This document shows positions 33,204 to 41,509 of a stretch of DNA of 64,000 bases, in pieces (the first letter of the stretch is position 1; each line of letters starts with the position of its first letter). Both the position numbers and the translations under genes were made by a program. Origin of the DNA: Klebsiella aerogenes KCTC 2190 (GTDB lineage: Bacteria; Pseudomonadota; Gammaproteobacteria; Enterobacterales; Enterobacteriaceae). The stretch covers positions 3,720,001 through 3,784,000 of the forward strand of contig NC_015663.1 in the NCBI RefSeq assembly GCF_000215745.1, read 5' to 3'. Under the pieces are notes generated by a model. That model worked only from the letters and a program-made list of their open reading frames with translations, searched no databases and was not told where the DNA came from.

Positions 33204-33806
33204 ATGGCTGCCAAACGCCGCGCCGAAACGATGGAAGAAACCCGCACGAAGTTGATTACAGCCGCACGAAAAGCCTTTGCCGAAAAAGGGTTTGCAGCAG
33301 CATCAATGGATGATTTGACTGCCAGCGTTGGCCTGACGCGTGGGGCTCTGTACCATAATTTTGGGGACAAAAAAGGGTTGCTTGCCGCTGTGGTTGCCCA
33401 GATTGACTCAGAAATGGCACAAAGTGCCAAGAGTGCAGCGACACAGTTCAGGGATGACCAGCAAAAGCTTCTGGCTGAAGGGATAGCCTATATCAGAATG
33501 GCTCTGGATGAAGAAGTCCGGCGTATCGTTCTGCTTGATGGCCCGGCTTTTCTTGGCGATCCTACGAAATGGCCGAGTCAGAACAACTGCCTTGACGCCA
33601 CCCGAGAGAGCATTTCAGATCTGATTGAACGCGGCTTAATCAAGCCGGTAGATGTGGATGCTACCGCCTGGCTGCTAAATGGAGCTGCACTGAATGCCGC
33701 TCAGTGGGTGGCTGCCAGTGAAGATCCGCAGCATGCTTTACCAAAAGCGATTCAGGTTTTCACCCTGCTGGTAAATGGCCTGCTGGAAGAGGGCAAGCAC
33801 CCATAA
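33204..33806 (+). CDS. TetR-family transcriptional repressor
   Basis: The protein has 200 residues from ATG 33204, which has AAGGAG 6 bases upstream. The frame extends further upstream over the operators and into ridA, so the longer start is rejected. The N-terminal HTH (TRTKLITAARKAFAEKGFAAASMDDLTASVGLTRGALYHNFGDKKGLLAAVVAQID, about 12-67) is of the AcrR type. The C-terminal half is the ligand-binding helical domain. It very likely represses itself and the divergent RidA-like gene through the palindromes between them. The ligand is unknown. Confidence 0.88.
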   Translation: MAAKRRAETMEETRTKLITAARKAFAEKGFAAASMDDLTASVGLTRGALYHNFGDKKGLLAAVVAQIDSEMAQSAKSAATQFRDDQQKLLAEGIAYIRMALDEEVRRIVLLDGPAFLGDPTKWPSQNNCLDATRESISDLIERGLIKPVDVDATAWLLNGAALNAAQWVAASEDPQHALPKAIQVFTLLVNGLLEEGKHP

Positions 33807-34121
33807 CCTCCATTCTCAACCTGAAGGTTCGTTAATAAGTTGAGCTCCGTGCCGCTTGTTCCGGCTTCGATTCTCTCGGGTCAGTAATTCAGTCTGAAAA
33901 TCACATAAGGCCGGTTCAATACGGCCTTCACGAATCTTGATAGTAAAGAATTTTGTGTAGCAATGTTTTACCAGATTTTTCGGACGTTACAATACAGCGA
34001 GCCCGATTGTGTATAAACAGGCCCGAGAAGCTAAACTCCACCTTTCATTCATAGAGATCGTACGGCTATTCAGGCAGTCCGCGTCGCGCCAGAAGCGGAT
34101 ATTGATAATTTGATCAATTAA
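33807..34121. other. 315-bp gap with repeat remnants
   Basis: It holds no gene. A small hairpin (AAGGCCG 33906-33912, CGGCCTT 33921-33927) may end TetR transcription. Around 33826-33862 the sequence GGTTCGTTAATAAG...GCTCCGTGCC resembles the dispersed repeat seen complete at 35800-35871. At 34078-34099 TCCGC and GCGGA flank GTCGCGCCAGAA, another degenerate copy. Confidence 0.5.
34078..34099. repeat. GTGCCA-type dispersed repeat, copy 3
   Basis: TCCGC (34078-34082) and GCGGA (34095-34099) are the hairpin arms around a GCGCCAGAA-containing loop. It is located 23 bp downstream of the small hypothetical gene that ends at 34122. Confidence 0.45.
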
Positions 34122-34340
34122 TTATTCGATGCGTTTAACATCTGGATGACGTTCGGTTGCAGCTTCATGGAAAATATCATCTAACCAGCCTGCAATTTCA
34201 TCTTCTGCCAGATCATCTGGAATAACAACGTCATAGATACGGGAATACTTTCTTTCTGTCAGATCTACTCGAAAAACCAACCAGCACTCATTCTTACGCA
34301 GAATGCCAAGGTATCGACCAAAGACATTATAAACCAACAT
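34122..34340 (-). CDS. small conserved hypothetical protein
   Basis: The protein has 72 residues (MLVYNVFGRYLGILRKNECWLVFRVDLTERKYSRIYDVVIPDDLAEDEI...). A GGAGG ribosome site lies 7 bases before the ATG, which supports real translation. There is no signal peptide or membrane span; the C-terminal half is acidic and helical. It resembles small proteins annotated only as domains of unknown function (possibly DUF7661). No function can be assigned. Confidence 0.65.
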   Translation of the reverse strand: MLVYNVFGRYLGILRKNECWLVFRVDLTERKYSRIYDVVIPDDLAEDEIAGWLDDIFHEAATERHPDVKRIE

Positions 34341-34470
34341 GTTATACCTCCAGTAATGTCAATCAAACCACACGTTATATTACTTCGAATAAGAAAGGCA
34401 GAGAATAAATCCTGAATTCGTTAGAGGACAACATCTTCTTTTGTCATTACAGTTCTGGTGATCCTGCATG

Positions 34471-34500
34471 CTGACCGCTTCGTGCCAGGAGCGGACGTTT
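34471..34500. repeat. GTGCCA-type dispersed repeat, copy 4
   Basis: CCGCT (34475-34479) and AGCGG (34490-34494) are perfect hairpin arms around TCGTGCCAGG, followed by ACGTTT. It lies between two minus-strand genes. Confidence 0.5.
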
Positions 34501-34541
34501 ATGAAAAGGGTGATAGAAAACATCAGCAATTTTATCTCCGA

Positions 34542-34952
34542 TTACAGCACCTCAACCACTTCGAATTCTTCTGCGATCAACTCCATATCCTCAGAAAAAT
34601 GACCTTCACGGATGAAAAATCGCTGATGCTCTTTCTTCCAGTATTCAAGACTTAAATCGCCTTCACCCTCTTTGCGAGCGAACTCCTCATTAATATCGCA
34701 AAAACGCACCAATTGTAGCGAAACCAGCCGGATCACGCATACCGGGACATTCTGTCCATCAAGAATTATGTTATAGCTGCCAATCCTCGGAGCAGATTCT
34801 TCCTGTTGGTAAGAGGCAAAAGATCCACAAGAGGCCGTTTTGATTCCTTTTTTAATAAGGTTAGCAAGCTCGCTTGCCAGTTCTGGACTGTCTCCCATTT
34901 GCCAGGCCCCTGCGCCTGGATATTTCATTTCTATTTCCCTAAGCTTAACCAT
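34542..34952 (-). CDS. ASCH-domain protein
   Basis: The protein has 136 residues; an internal Met (MKYPGAGAWQ) eight residues in is an alternative start. The ASCH fold, related to PUA RNA-binding domains, is seen in GAWQMGDSPELASELANLIKKGIKTASCGSFASYQQE (with the conserved GxKTA/S stretch), IILDGQNVPVCVIRLVSLQLVRFCDINEEFARKEGEGDLSLEYWKKEHQRFF. The GEGD-x4-WxxxH pattern is a hallmark of the ASCH group that includes YqfB and ribonuclease-like members. It is probably cytoplasmic and may act on RNA or modified nucleosides. Confidence 0.82.
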   Translation of the reverse strand: MVKLREIEMKYPGAGAWQMGDSPELASELANLIKKGIKTASCGSFASYQQEESAPRIGSYNIILDGQNVPVCVIRLVSLQLVRFCDINEEFARKEGEGDLSLEYWKKEHQRFFIREGHFSEDMELIAEEFEVVEVL

Positions 34953-35041
34953 TAATGCATCTGCCTAACCGTTGATGAAAAAAGTAATAATAATATTAGC
35001 GTTAATGGGGTCACCATTAACAGTAATACGTTACCTCAGAT

Positions 35042-35112
35042 AGTGTGGTTTGCTCTTCGCTCAGACTGGAGCTTAAACTCAGTTGGTTCATCCGCGCAGT
35101 GCCAAAAACTGC
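35042..35112. repeat. GTGCCA-type dispersed repeat, copy 5 (long form)
   Basis: It includes TTCGCTCAGAC, AACTCAGTTGGTT, TCCGCGCA and GTGCCAAAAACTG. It aligns over about 65 bp with the copy at 27824-27889, but its hairpin arms have decayed. It lies in the 278-bp divergent gap between the ASCH and GNAT genes, which is otherwise AT-rich promoter-like sequence. Confidence 0.5.
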
Positions 35113-35236
35113 CCCTGACTGCTTGTTAACCGCGCCTCCTATTGTATAGATATTTTCTGTACATCAAGATACATTGAGATAGCTATTTAATGGCTTAAAC
35201 AGTAATAGACACTAAGTTCAGGAAGGAAAAGTGCTG

Positions 35237-35785
35237 ATGCCAATACCTATTCTCTATACAGAACGCTTACTGTTAAAACCATTATCCTCAGAAGATGCCT
35301 CACAAATTCAGATACTGTATCCTCGCTGGGAGATTGTTCGGTACATGGTCTCATCAGTACCGTGGCCCTATCCGGATAATGGCGCCGAGAATTATGTCAA
35401 TAACGTTGCCTTGCCTGATATAGCAAATGGAATCGCTTGGATCTGGACTATTAGGCATCGTGAAACACCTGACAACATGGTAGGTTTAATCTGTCTTTAT
35501 GATGTTGAGGATAACAACCGAGGATTTTGGTTAGCACCGGAGCATCAGGGCAAAGGTTTTATGCGTGAGGCCTGTAACGCAGCTACAGATTATTGGTTCA
35601 ATTCCTTAAATAAGACTATATTGCGTGCGCCGAAAGCGGCTCTCAATAACCGCTCCAAACGTATCTCACAAAGCAGTGGCATGCGGCTCATTAGGACTGA
35701 AAAGAAAGCATATGTCAGCGGTCTGCTGGATTCCGAGCTATGGGAAATCACACGTGATGAATGGAATGCTCGTAAAGGTGGCTGA
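35237..35785 (+). CDS. GNAT N-acetyltransferase, RimJ/RimL type
   Basis: The protein has 182 residues from ATG 35237. An in-frame GTG at 35231 is only 3 bases from the GGAAGGA ribosome site, so the ATG is preferred. The frame reads ILYTERLLLKPLSSEDASQIQILYPRWEIVRYMVSSVPWPYPDNGAENYV, then GFWLAPEHQGKGFMREACNAATDYWF with the acetyl-CoA motif HQGKGF, and RISQSSGMRLIRTEKKAYVSG. The protein is complete, unlike the fragment at 28049. It transfers an acetyl group to a protein N-terminus or small molecule; the target is unknown. Confidence 0.83.
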   Translation: MPIPILYTERLLLKPLSSEDASQIQILYPRWEIVRYMVSSVPWPYPDNGAENYVNNVALPDIANGIAWIWTIRHRETPDNMVGLICLYDVEDNNRGFWLAPEHQGKGFMREACNAATDYWFNSLNKTILRAPKAALNNRSKRISQSSGMRLIRTEKKAYVSGLLDSELWEITRDEWNARKGG

Positions 35786-35799
35786 TAAGCTGATGGCAT

Positions 35800-35871
35800 G
35801 TCCGCTAAGCGCTCCCAGCGGACCTTCAGCTTCGTTAACACGTCCGCTCCGTGCCAAAAGCGGAAGTTAAC
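35800..35871. repeat. GTGCCA-type dispersed repeat, copy 6 (best copy, two hairpins)
   Basis: Two hairpins stand in tandem. The first is GTCCGCT (35800-35806) with AGCGGAC (35817-35823), perfect. The second is TTAAC (35835-35839) plus TCCGCT (35843-35848) with AGCGGA (35859-35864) plus GTTAA (35866-35870), loop containing CCGTGCC. The position, 14 bp after the GNAT stop, would suit a transcript end. Confidence 0.6.
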
Positions 35872-36037
35872 TACGGATAAAATTCAGCGCCCCACACTCA
35901 GAGCCGCTGCATAACGGCAATAAGCTACACTTGTTCATTATTTCCACAACAGGAAAGCCTTCCGCTGCTTCAACGGTGTGTGTTTGACATCGCGCAGTTG
36001 GGACATTTTGATCAACAACGAGCATGGCCAGCTAACG

Positions 36038-36658
36038 ATGAAATTGATACTTGTTCGACACGCAGAAACAGAGTGGAATTGGGAAGGAATTATTCAGGGG
36101 CACAGCGATAGCTCCTTGACCTGTCGGGGTTTGCGTGAAACATCCGTCCTACTAGCAGCGTTTAGTGCAAGTGAGTATCAAATAGAGCGTGTTTACGCTT
36201 CTCCGCTTGGGCGTGCCTGGCAAATGGGGCAAAGCCTGGCTGAACACTTTCATTGTTCACTGACGGCTGAACCGGCCCTTAAAGAGCAGGCCTTTGGTCA
36301 GTTTGAAGGTATGCCGTTAGAACTACTCAGACAAAAACATCCAAACTATGCAAATGCATTATTCAGGCTTGATGCAGAGTATTGTCCACCAGGGGGGGAG
36401 TCACTGGCGCATGCTTCTCAGCGAGTTATGCGTTTTTTACAAAACCTGGAAGATACTTCATCACATCAACAAACAGTATGTATTGTGTCTCACGGGCATG
36501 TCAGTCAGGGCACTCTGGCAATTCTTAAAGAAGGGACTGTCGATAGTTTCCCTCGCTATGCTCATCCCAATGCAAGTTATTCTGTTATCGACCTGATTAA
36601 TGGAAAATGTATTGGCCTAAAGTGGGGGATTGCTACACATTTACGTCACCTGAATTAG
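36038..36658 (+). CDS. histidine phosphatase-superfamily protein (phosphoglycerate mutase-like)
   Basis: The protein has 206 residues from ATG 36038; the frame is open 20 residues upstream, but MKLILVRHAETEWN is the family's normal beginning. The catalytic RHG-type motif is VRHAETEWN (His about residue 8), followed by IQGHSDSSLTCRG, VYASPLGRAWQMGQSL, KEQAFGQFEGM with the acid residue, and the second histidine in CIVSHGHVSQGTLA. Such enzymes hydrolyse small phosphoesters (GpmB/CobC/PhoE-like). Substrate and partners are unknown. The gene stands alone. Confidence 0.83.
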   Translation: MKLILVRHAETEWNWEGIIQGHSDSSLTCRGLRETSVLLAAFSASEYQIERVYASPLGRAWQMGQSLAEHFHCSLTAEPALKEQAFGQFEGMPLELLRQKHPNYANALFRLDAEYCPPGGESLAHASQRVMRFLQNLEDTSSHQQTVCIVSHGHVSQGTLAILKEGTVDSFPRYAHPNASYSVIDLINGKCIGLKWGIATHLRHLN

Positions 36659-36981
36659 TGGCTACCTTCCAGGCATTGAAAACCCATCCTGCCAGAGTCA
36701 TCATTATTTAAGCACAATGTTCACTCCTCGCTGTGAGTTCAACGGGTCGATGCAACGCTATCCTTAATCAAGGGGGGACGTTGCTATGAAACGAAGAACT
36801 CGGATTAACTTACCCGCGTTGTGCCGGATGCGGGCATCGCAAACTCATGCTCTTCTGATGACGTGGGTGCTAAAGATAATTGTCCATCCATTGAAACCTG
36901 ATTTTTTCACACTGACATAATCAATGATTCCAGCCGAATTTGGCTAATGGCATAATCAGGCAGGCGAAAGTGAGGGTGAAA
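36659..36981. other. 323-bp gap with a possible 44-residue frame
   Basis: A plus-strand frame at 36786-36920 (MKRRTRINLPALCRMRASQT...) has a purine-rich AAGGGGGGA upstream. It has no recognisable motif and may be a remnant. The rest is AT-rich and probably holds the XRE-cupin promoter. Confidence 0.3.
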
Positions 36982-37566
36982 ATGGATAAAACAGCGAAAA
37001 ATCAGATAGTAGATAGCGACATTGCACAGTTATTACTAAAGCACAGGAAAGCTCGTAACTGGACGGTAACGGAGCTTGCTCAACGCTCAGGCGTGAGCCA
37101 GGCGATGATTAGTAAGATTGAACGAGGCGTCTCCAGCCCCAGCGCGACTATCCTTAGTCGTTTAGCGAACGCCATGAATATTACGCTATCAAAACTTTTC
37201 GCCGAGCTTGAGCAACATCAGAATTCGCTGGTTCGTTTCGCTCACCAGCAGCAGCATTGGACAGATGAACAATCAGGCATTATTCGTTGGACATTGTCCC
37301 CGGCGGGCGCCAGTCCGGAACTGATAAAAGTTGAAATCCCTGCAATGGGTCAACTGACGATCCCCGCCTCCGCTATTGAGCATCTTTGCGGGCAAACACT
37401 TTGGATGCTGAGCGGCAACCTTGATTTTAGGGTCAATCATCAGACTCATCATTTGCAAGCGGGTGATTGTCTTGCTCTTACCTTTGCAGGCGAGTGCCAA
37501 ATGACTAACCCGGATAGCGAACAGAGCTGTACATACATCGTTGCGTTTAGCCAAAAAAACAGATGA
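36982..37566 (+). CDS. XRE-cupin transcriptional regulator
   Basis: The protein has 194 residues from ATG 36982, with GAGGGTGA upstream. The N-terminal HTH_3 domain (IAQLLLKHRKARNWTVTELAQRSGVSQAMISKIERGVSSPSATILSRLANAMNITLSKLF, about 15-75) is joined to a C-terminal cupin (LIKVEIPAMGQLTIPASAIEHLCGQTLWMLSGNLDFRVNHQTHHLQAGDCLALTFAGECQMTNP). This architecture senses a small molecule in the cupin barrel and controls metabolic or transport genes. It is convergent with the YjaB-like acetyltransferase, whose stop lies 19 bp away. Confidence 0.87.
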   Translation: MDKTAKNQIVDSDIAQLLLKHRKARNWTVTELAQRSGVSQAMISKIERGVSSPSATILSRLANAMNITLSKLFAELEQHQNSLVRFAHQQQHWTDEQSGIIRWTLSPAGASPELIKVEIPAMGQLTIPASAIEHLCGQTLWMLSGNLDFRVNHQTHHLQAGDCLALTFAGECQMTNPDSEQSCTYIVAFSQKNR

Positions 37567-37585
37567 TATTTCCCCTGGCAAAGGG

Positions 37586-38029
37586 TTAGACGCCATTCCC
37601 TTTACGCAGGTGCAGCAGGGGATAAGGTCTTCCCTGACTATCCTGCCCGGAGCGCCCTGAAACCTGAAAGCCCATATGCTGATAAAACCCGACGGCCTGT
37701 TGGTTTTGTTCATTGACGTCGACGCTTAAATCAGGATGAAGAGCAAGGGCATGGGATATCAACAGTTTTCCGACGCCAAGCCCGCGAGCAGAGGCATCGA
37801 CGAACAGCGCCTCCAGATGACCATCATGTAAAAACATAAATCCGAGTGGAAGGTCTTCATCATTTGTCGCTACCCATACAGGGGTTTCTGAAAAAAAACC
37901 GACCACCTCTTTTTCGATCTCTTGCCGGTCATGTGTTGTCAGAAAATCGTGCGTAGCATCTACAGAACTTTTCCAAATCTGGATGATGTCTTCCGCTTCA
38001 GAAGGTCGTGACATTCTGATTTTTATCAT
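37586..38029 (-). CDS. GNAT N-acetyltransferase, YjaB-like
   Basis: The protein has 147 residues, exactly the length of Escherichia coli YjaB, and follows it closely by eye: IRMSRPSEAEDIIQIWKSSVDATHDFLT, PVWVATNDEDLPLGFMFLHDGHLEALFVDASARGLGVGKLLISHAL (with the RGLGVG acetyl-CoA loop) and VNEQNQQAVGFYQHMGFQVSGRSGQDSQGRPYPLLHL. YjaB binds acetyl-CoA, but its acceptor is poorly defined. The neighbouring XRE-cupin regulator, read toward it, may or may not be connected. Confidence 0.85.
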   Translation of the reverse strand: MIKIRMSRPSEAEDIIQIWKSSVDATHDFLTTHDRQEIEKEVVGFFSETPVWVATNDEDLPLGFMFLHDGHLEALFVDASARGLGVGKLLISHALALHPDLSVDVNEQNQQAVGFYQHMGFQVSGRSGQDSQGRPYPLLHLRKGNGV

Positions 38030-38386
38030 TTTATTTTCCTTAAAGTGGACATGGTTTGGGGTAATTACCTACAAAAACAATCCCATTAATTTACTATGGT
38101 GTAATTAAATTCACAATAGTGATTATGTCGCCATGTCTATCGTTGCTAGACTCACTTTCAGGTGCAGAATGCCACGACCGGCTCTGGCCTGATAGCGCTC
38201 GAACTGGCGTACAAGCCGTTCGAGCGTATGGAAAGCCGCGATGAGTTCCGATTTATTGTTGTGGAGCTCACCCTATGCATGTCCTCAAGGTCGTAGTCAC
38301 TGCCCCGGCTATGAAGCAGACTCGCTACAAGATAGTCGAGTAAAGGGCAATGGATAAGGCCTTTCAGGCCGATGCGTTCTACTGAC
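38030..38386. other. 357-bp gap, probable remnant sequence
   Basis: The left 110 bases are the AT-rich promoter of the YjaB-like gene. From about 38160 the composition turns GC-rich and coding-like. A 22-codon frame at 38275-38343 (MHVLKVVVTAPAMKQTRYK...) ends in TAA. It looks like a decayed gene end, but no family was recognised. Confidence 0.35.
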
Positions 38387-39988
38387 TCAGAAATCTTTTT
38401 TACGGAAGCTATCGCGGATGGCGTCCCCCATCAGACAGGTCAGGTTCATCCAGGTAGGCTCGACTGCGAAATTCGCCATGTTTCCAGCCATATTGTCGAA
38501 TGCTCGCTTGTTGGTGTACAGCATGTGCCCTGGTGACATAAACTTTGCCTCCATGATCGATTTCTCAACGTTCTCATAATTGAGTAGGTTGCCAAAGTTG
38601 CCGCGACCAGAAACGAAAGTCTTGCCTGCCTCATTTCCACCCCAGGTAAGATAGGGGTTGAGAAAAATGAAGGACGGCATGCTGTTGATGGCGACCGCAC
38701 CATATTCCAGGTCAGACACCGCTTGCTCGAGTAATTTCTGATGGGCCTTTCTGGTGTCCTCATCGATAAGTATCGCACTGGCGAGCGTGCCCAGGAGCTG
38801 GGTGTTGGCGAACTTGACGGCGCCGGGGAGGAAGTGCGCGGCATTGGCTGGCAGGTCAAGCGGCACCTCAGCGAGCACCAGGCTGAACGCTTCATGTGAA
38901 GTGGCGTAGCCACCGGGCTTAACGTCTGTGAGTAATATGACATCGGAATGCGGATACTTGCCGCCCTCGGGGCTCAGTACTTCCGCATCGGGATAGGCCT
39001 GTCGAAAACCATCCACGACCTTGTCGGCGCCGGGGTAGTACATACCCATGGCCGGAGTAGTCTCCGAGATAGCGACCCGCAGCGCGTCGAGGAATTCCTT
39101 GCGCTGCGGCCAGTGCTTGCTTGTCACCAGAGTTTGGGGACGACCGCAGTTCGCGCCACCATTGAACTTTGCCATGGTGGCTATCTGCACTGCCTGGTGT
39201 TCAATTTCCTTCTTTGTCCATGGCCGGTCGCCCGGCACGATGATGCATGGGTTATTACCGCCGCATTCGGAGATCAGCGGCGTCTCTGTCGCTGACATGA
39301 TAGCCTCGGCCGTTGCGGTTCCACCAGTAAAGTAGATCCTGGAGAGGCGGGGGTCTACTGTCAGATCTTGTCCCCGATCGGCATCGCAGAAGCTCAGAAC
39401 GCGCCGATCAATCAGCGGCTGCATGATCTTTGCCCAAATCCTGTCGGTTTCTTCGTTCAGGTGATGCGGTTTGTGTACGACCGCACAGTTCTCGAAGAAG
39501 ATCGCTTTCAACACCTCGAGCGCTGAGCTGTAGTTACCGGCACCCAGCACGGCAATAATACCCGCGGGCTTTTCCATCGGATTGATTTGTTTCGGTGCGC
39601 CTTTCACACGAATGCGACTCTTCTGATCCGCGTACATCAACTTGTCTTTCCGCTCCTGCGGAAAGACATAAATGTCGTAGAGATCCTCACTCACTTTTTC
39701 CACGCTCAGCGGCTGTGGCATCTTGCCGTCGAGAATGGATTCATAAAGGATGATGGCTGCCGAGACGGTACTCGCCATAGGAACGACGGTAGCAACCTTA
39801 GACATTGGGTATGAAAAAAGAGGCGCACCGAGGATGCCATTCTTCATCTTGCTGTCGGCGAAGGCGAGGTCATCACCGTACTTCTTCAGGTTTGCACGGA
39901 TTTCCTCCAGCAGACGCAAACGTTCTGCGGGAGATGTTGTGGTCCATTTTTGGGGATCCAGTTGGTCGATAGCTTCGGTAGCATTCAT
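38387..39988 (-). CDS. aldehyde dehydrogenase-superfamily protein
   Basis: The protein has 533 residues from ATG 39988 (MNATEAIDQL); the 37 residues open upstream lack family character. The ALDH fold is shown by AGIIAVLGAGNYSSALEVLKAIFFENCAVVHKPH (NAD binding), IYFTGGTATAEAIM, the general base Glu241 in ISECGGNNP and the catalytic Cys281 in FNGGANCGRPQTL. The motifs are altered from the common ELGGKNP and GQxC forms, so it belongs to a divergent branch; substrate cannot be assigned. It is divergent from an AraC regulator 252 bp away, which probably controls it. Confidence 0.82.
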   Translation of the reverse strand: MNATEAIDQLDPQKWTTTSPAERLRLLEEIRANLKKYGDDLAFADSKMKNGILGAPLFSYPMSKVATVVPMASTVSAAIILYESILDGKMPQPLSVEKVSEDLYDIYVFPQERKDKLMYADQKSRIRVKGAPKQINPMEKPAGIIAVLGAGNYSSALEVLKAIFFENCAVVHKPHHLNEETDRIWAKIMQPLIDRRVLSFCDADRGQDLTVDPRLSRIYFTGGTATAEAIMSATETPLISECGGNNPCIIVPGDRPWTKKEIEHQAVQIATMAKFNGGANCGRPQTLVTSKHWPQRKEFLDALRVAISETTPAMGMYYPGADKVVDGFRQAYPDAEVLSPEGGKYPHSDVILLTDVKPGGYATSHEAFSLVLAEVPLDLPANAAHFLPGAVKFANTQLLGTLASAILIDEDTRKAHQKLLEQAVSDLEYGAVAINSMPSFIFLNPYLTWGGNEAGKTFVSGRGNFGNLLNYENVEKSIMEAKFMSPGHMLYTNKRAFDNMAGNMANFAVEPTWMNLTCLMGDAIRDSFRKKDF

Positions 39989-40240
39989 TGGGATTTCTCT
40001 ATTGTTCAGATTGGACCGCCAGGACAGGTGGAACGTGTCCTGGCTGGTGTGATGTTTACATCTCACTATAGGAAGCAAGCCACGACAACGCTCTGGCAAT
40101 CCGCGCCAATTTTAATGCGAGAGATGCCAGCACAGGGAGTTGAGTTGCGGATGTTACAGATTGGCGTAACGTGCAGTCATTGTGGCGCGGTTTGAAGGGG
40201 GGTAAGCGCACGACTGCTCTATACTCTGAGCGTCAGTTGA

Positions 40241-41275
40241 ATGAGCAATAGTGACGGAGTTCTGAAGGTGCAAAACAAAACTTTTCCCATGGATATTGGC
40301 TGGCTGGCAATACTGAAGGACTTAGGTGTTCAGGCTGGCCATGTATTACGTCGGGCCGGCCTTCCAGACGATTTACTCTCCCGTGCAAGACAGGGGCTTT
40401 CTGGCGAAGACTATTTTCGTTTCTGGCGCGCTTTAGAGGCTGAGGCAAGTGATGCCATGTTTCCCTTACGCCTCGTCGAGACTCTCTCGGCTGATTCTTT
40501 CAACCCACCACTGTTCGCTGCCCTGTGCAGCGCGAATCTGGTACAGGCTTTGCAGCGCCTCGCCAAATACAAGCAACTGGTGGCGCCCATGAGCCTGGAA
40601 GTCAATACGGGTGACGCAGGCGAGCTGGTCGTGACGCCTCGCTGGTTGTCGATACAAACCGAGGTACCTTACTCGCTGCAAGTGGCCGAGATTGCGTTTT
40701 TCGTGCGACTAGCCAGACTGGCTACCCGTGAGCACATTAAGGCGCATCGCGTTATCCTGCCGCAACTTCCGTCCAGTCGTTATCTCCGGCGTTACGAGAA
40801 TTTCTTCGGCGTACCTGTGCAAAAGGGAGAGTATCCAGTTATCGCTTTCGCCGCTGTGGATGCTTTGCGTCCATTCCTGACGGTCAACGAAAGCATGTTT
40901 CACGCGTTCGAACCCGATCTTCGCCGACGGCTCAGTGAACTTGATTCGACGGCGTCGACGGCAGAACGCGTGCGTGCTGTCTTACTGGAGCTGTTGCCTG
41001 GTAACGCGGCTACCATTGAGAAGGCCGCGGAACGACTGGGCTTGAGTAAGCGTACGCTTCAACGTCGGCTTGAGGAGGAGGGGGAAAACTTTCGCGCCCT
41101 GGTCAATATGGTGCGGGAGAGCCTTGCCCGACACTACCTGGCAAATACCACGATGTCCGGCGCAGAGATCGCTTTCCTCCTTGGATTCGAAGATCCCAAT
41201 TCCTTTTATCGCGCATTCCAGGGGTGGACTGGAAAAACACCTGACAGCGTCCGTCATGCCATGCGCTTGAATTGA
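40241..41275 (+). CDS. AraC-family regulator with Arabinose_bd-type N-terminal domain (OruR-like)
   Basis: The protein has 344 residues. The N-terminal domain (WLAILKDLGVQAGHVLRRAGLPDDLLSRARQGLSGEDYFRFWRALEAEASD) is the sensor found in OruR/ArgR/VirF-like AraC proteins. The C-terminal pair of helix-turn-helices is TIEKAAERLGLSKRTLQRRLEEEGENFRALVNMVRESLARHYLANTTMSGAEIAFLLGFEDPNSFYRAFQGWTGKTPDSVR. It diverges from the ALDH gene and is its likely activator. It is followed 12 bp later by a short gene that may be its operon partner. Confidence 0.85.
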   Translation: MSNSDGVLKVQNKTFPMDIGWLAILKDLGVQAGHVLRRAGLPDDLLSRARQGLSGEDYFRFWRALEAEASDAMFPLRLVETLSADSFNPPLFAALCSANLVQALQRLAKYKQLVAPMSLEVNTGDAGELVVTPRWLSIQTEVPYSLQVAEIAFFVRLARLATREHIKAHRVILPQLPSSRYLRRYENFFGVPVQKGEYPVIAFAAVDALRPFLTVNESMFHAFEPDLRRRLSELDSTASTAERVRAVLLELLPGNAATIEKAAERLGLSKRTLQRRLEEEGENFRALVNMVRESLARHYLANTTMSGAEIAFLLGFEDPNSFYRAFQGWTGKTPDSVRHAMRLN

Positions 41276-41287
41276 GGAAAATACACC

Positions 41288-41509
41288 ATGTCTAAACTTA
41301 CCGAACAGGAGAAAGCCCTGTTTGCCGGCGTCACAGGACGGGGGGGGGGGCGGCTTCATACTTCAGTCCCTGCTGGCAGAACCCTGAACGGGACAACAGA
41401 TTTTCATAAAGCAGGCCTGCCAAAGAAGACCTATTTTTATGTCAATCCGGTCAACGTCAGATATCAGGGAGAAGCTAAGCCTCTCCCTGAATTCACCCTC
41501 AGGCGTTAG
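41288..41509 (+). pseudogene. short broken or novel ORF with an 11-G run
   Basis: The frame starts MSKLTEQEKALFAGVTG with AGGAAAA upstream, then meets an uninterrupted run of 11 G (41340-41350) and continues for about 50 residues with no recognisable pattern. The well-formed N-terminus followed by unpatterned sequence suggests a frameshift at the G run or a junction with foreign DNA. Its end overlaps the convergent formate dehydrogenase gene by 11 bp. It marks the right edge of the accessory region. Confidence 0.45.
41466..41488. terminator. hairpin between convergent genes
   Basis: AGGGAGA-A-GC (41466-41475) pairs with GC-C-TCTCCCT (41479-41488) around a TAA loop. It may end the formate dehydrogenase transcript. 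Confidence 0.45.

Noticed and set aside
35800..35871. Repeats as integron attC sites
   Set aside because: The arms include TTAAC/GTTAA, but there is no integrase, the genes are not all in one orientation, and the sites are not regularly spaced one per gene.
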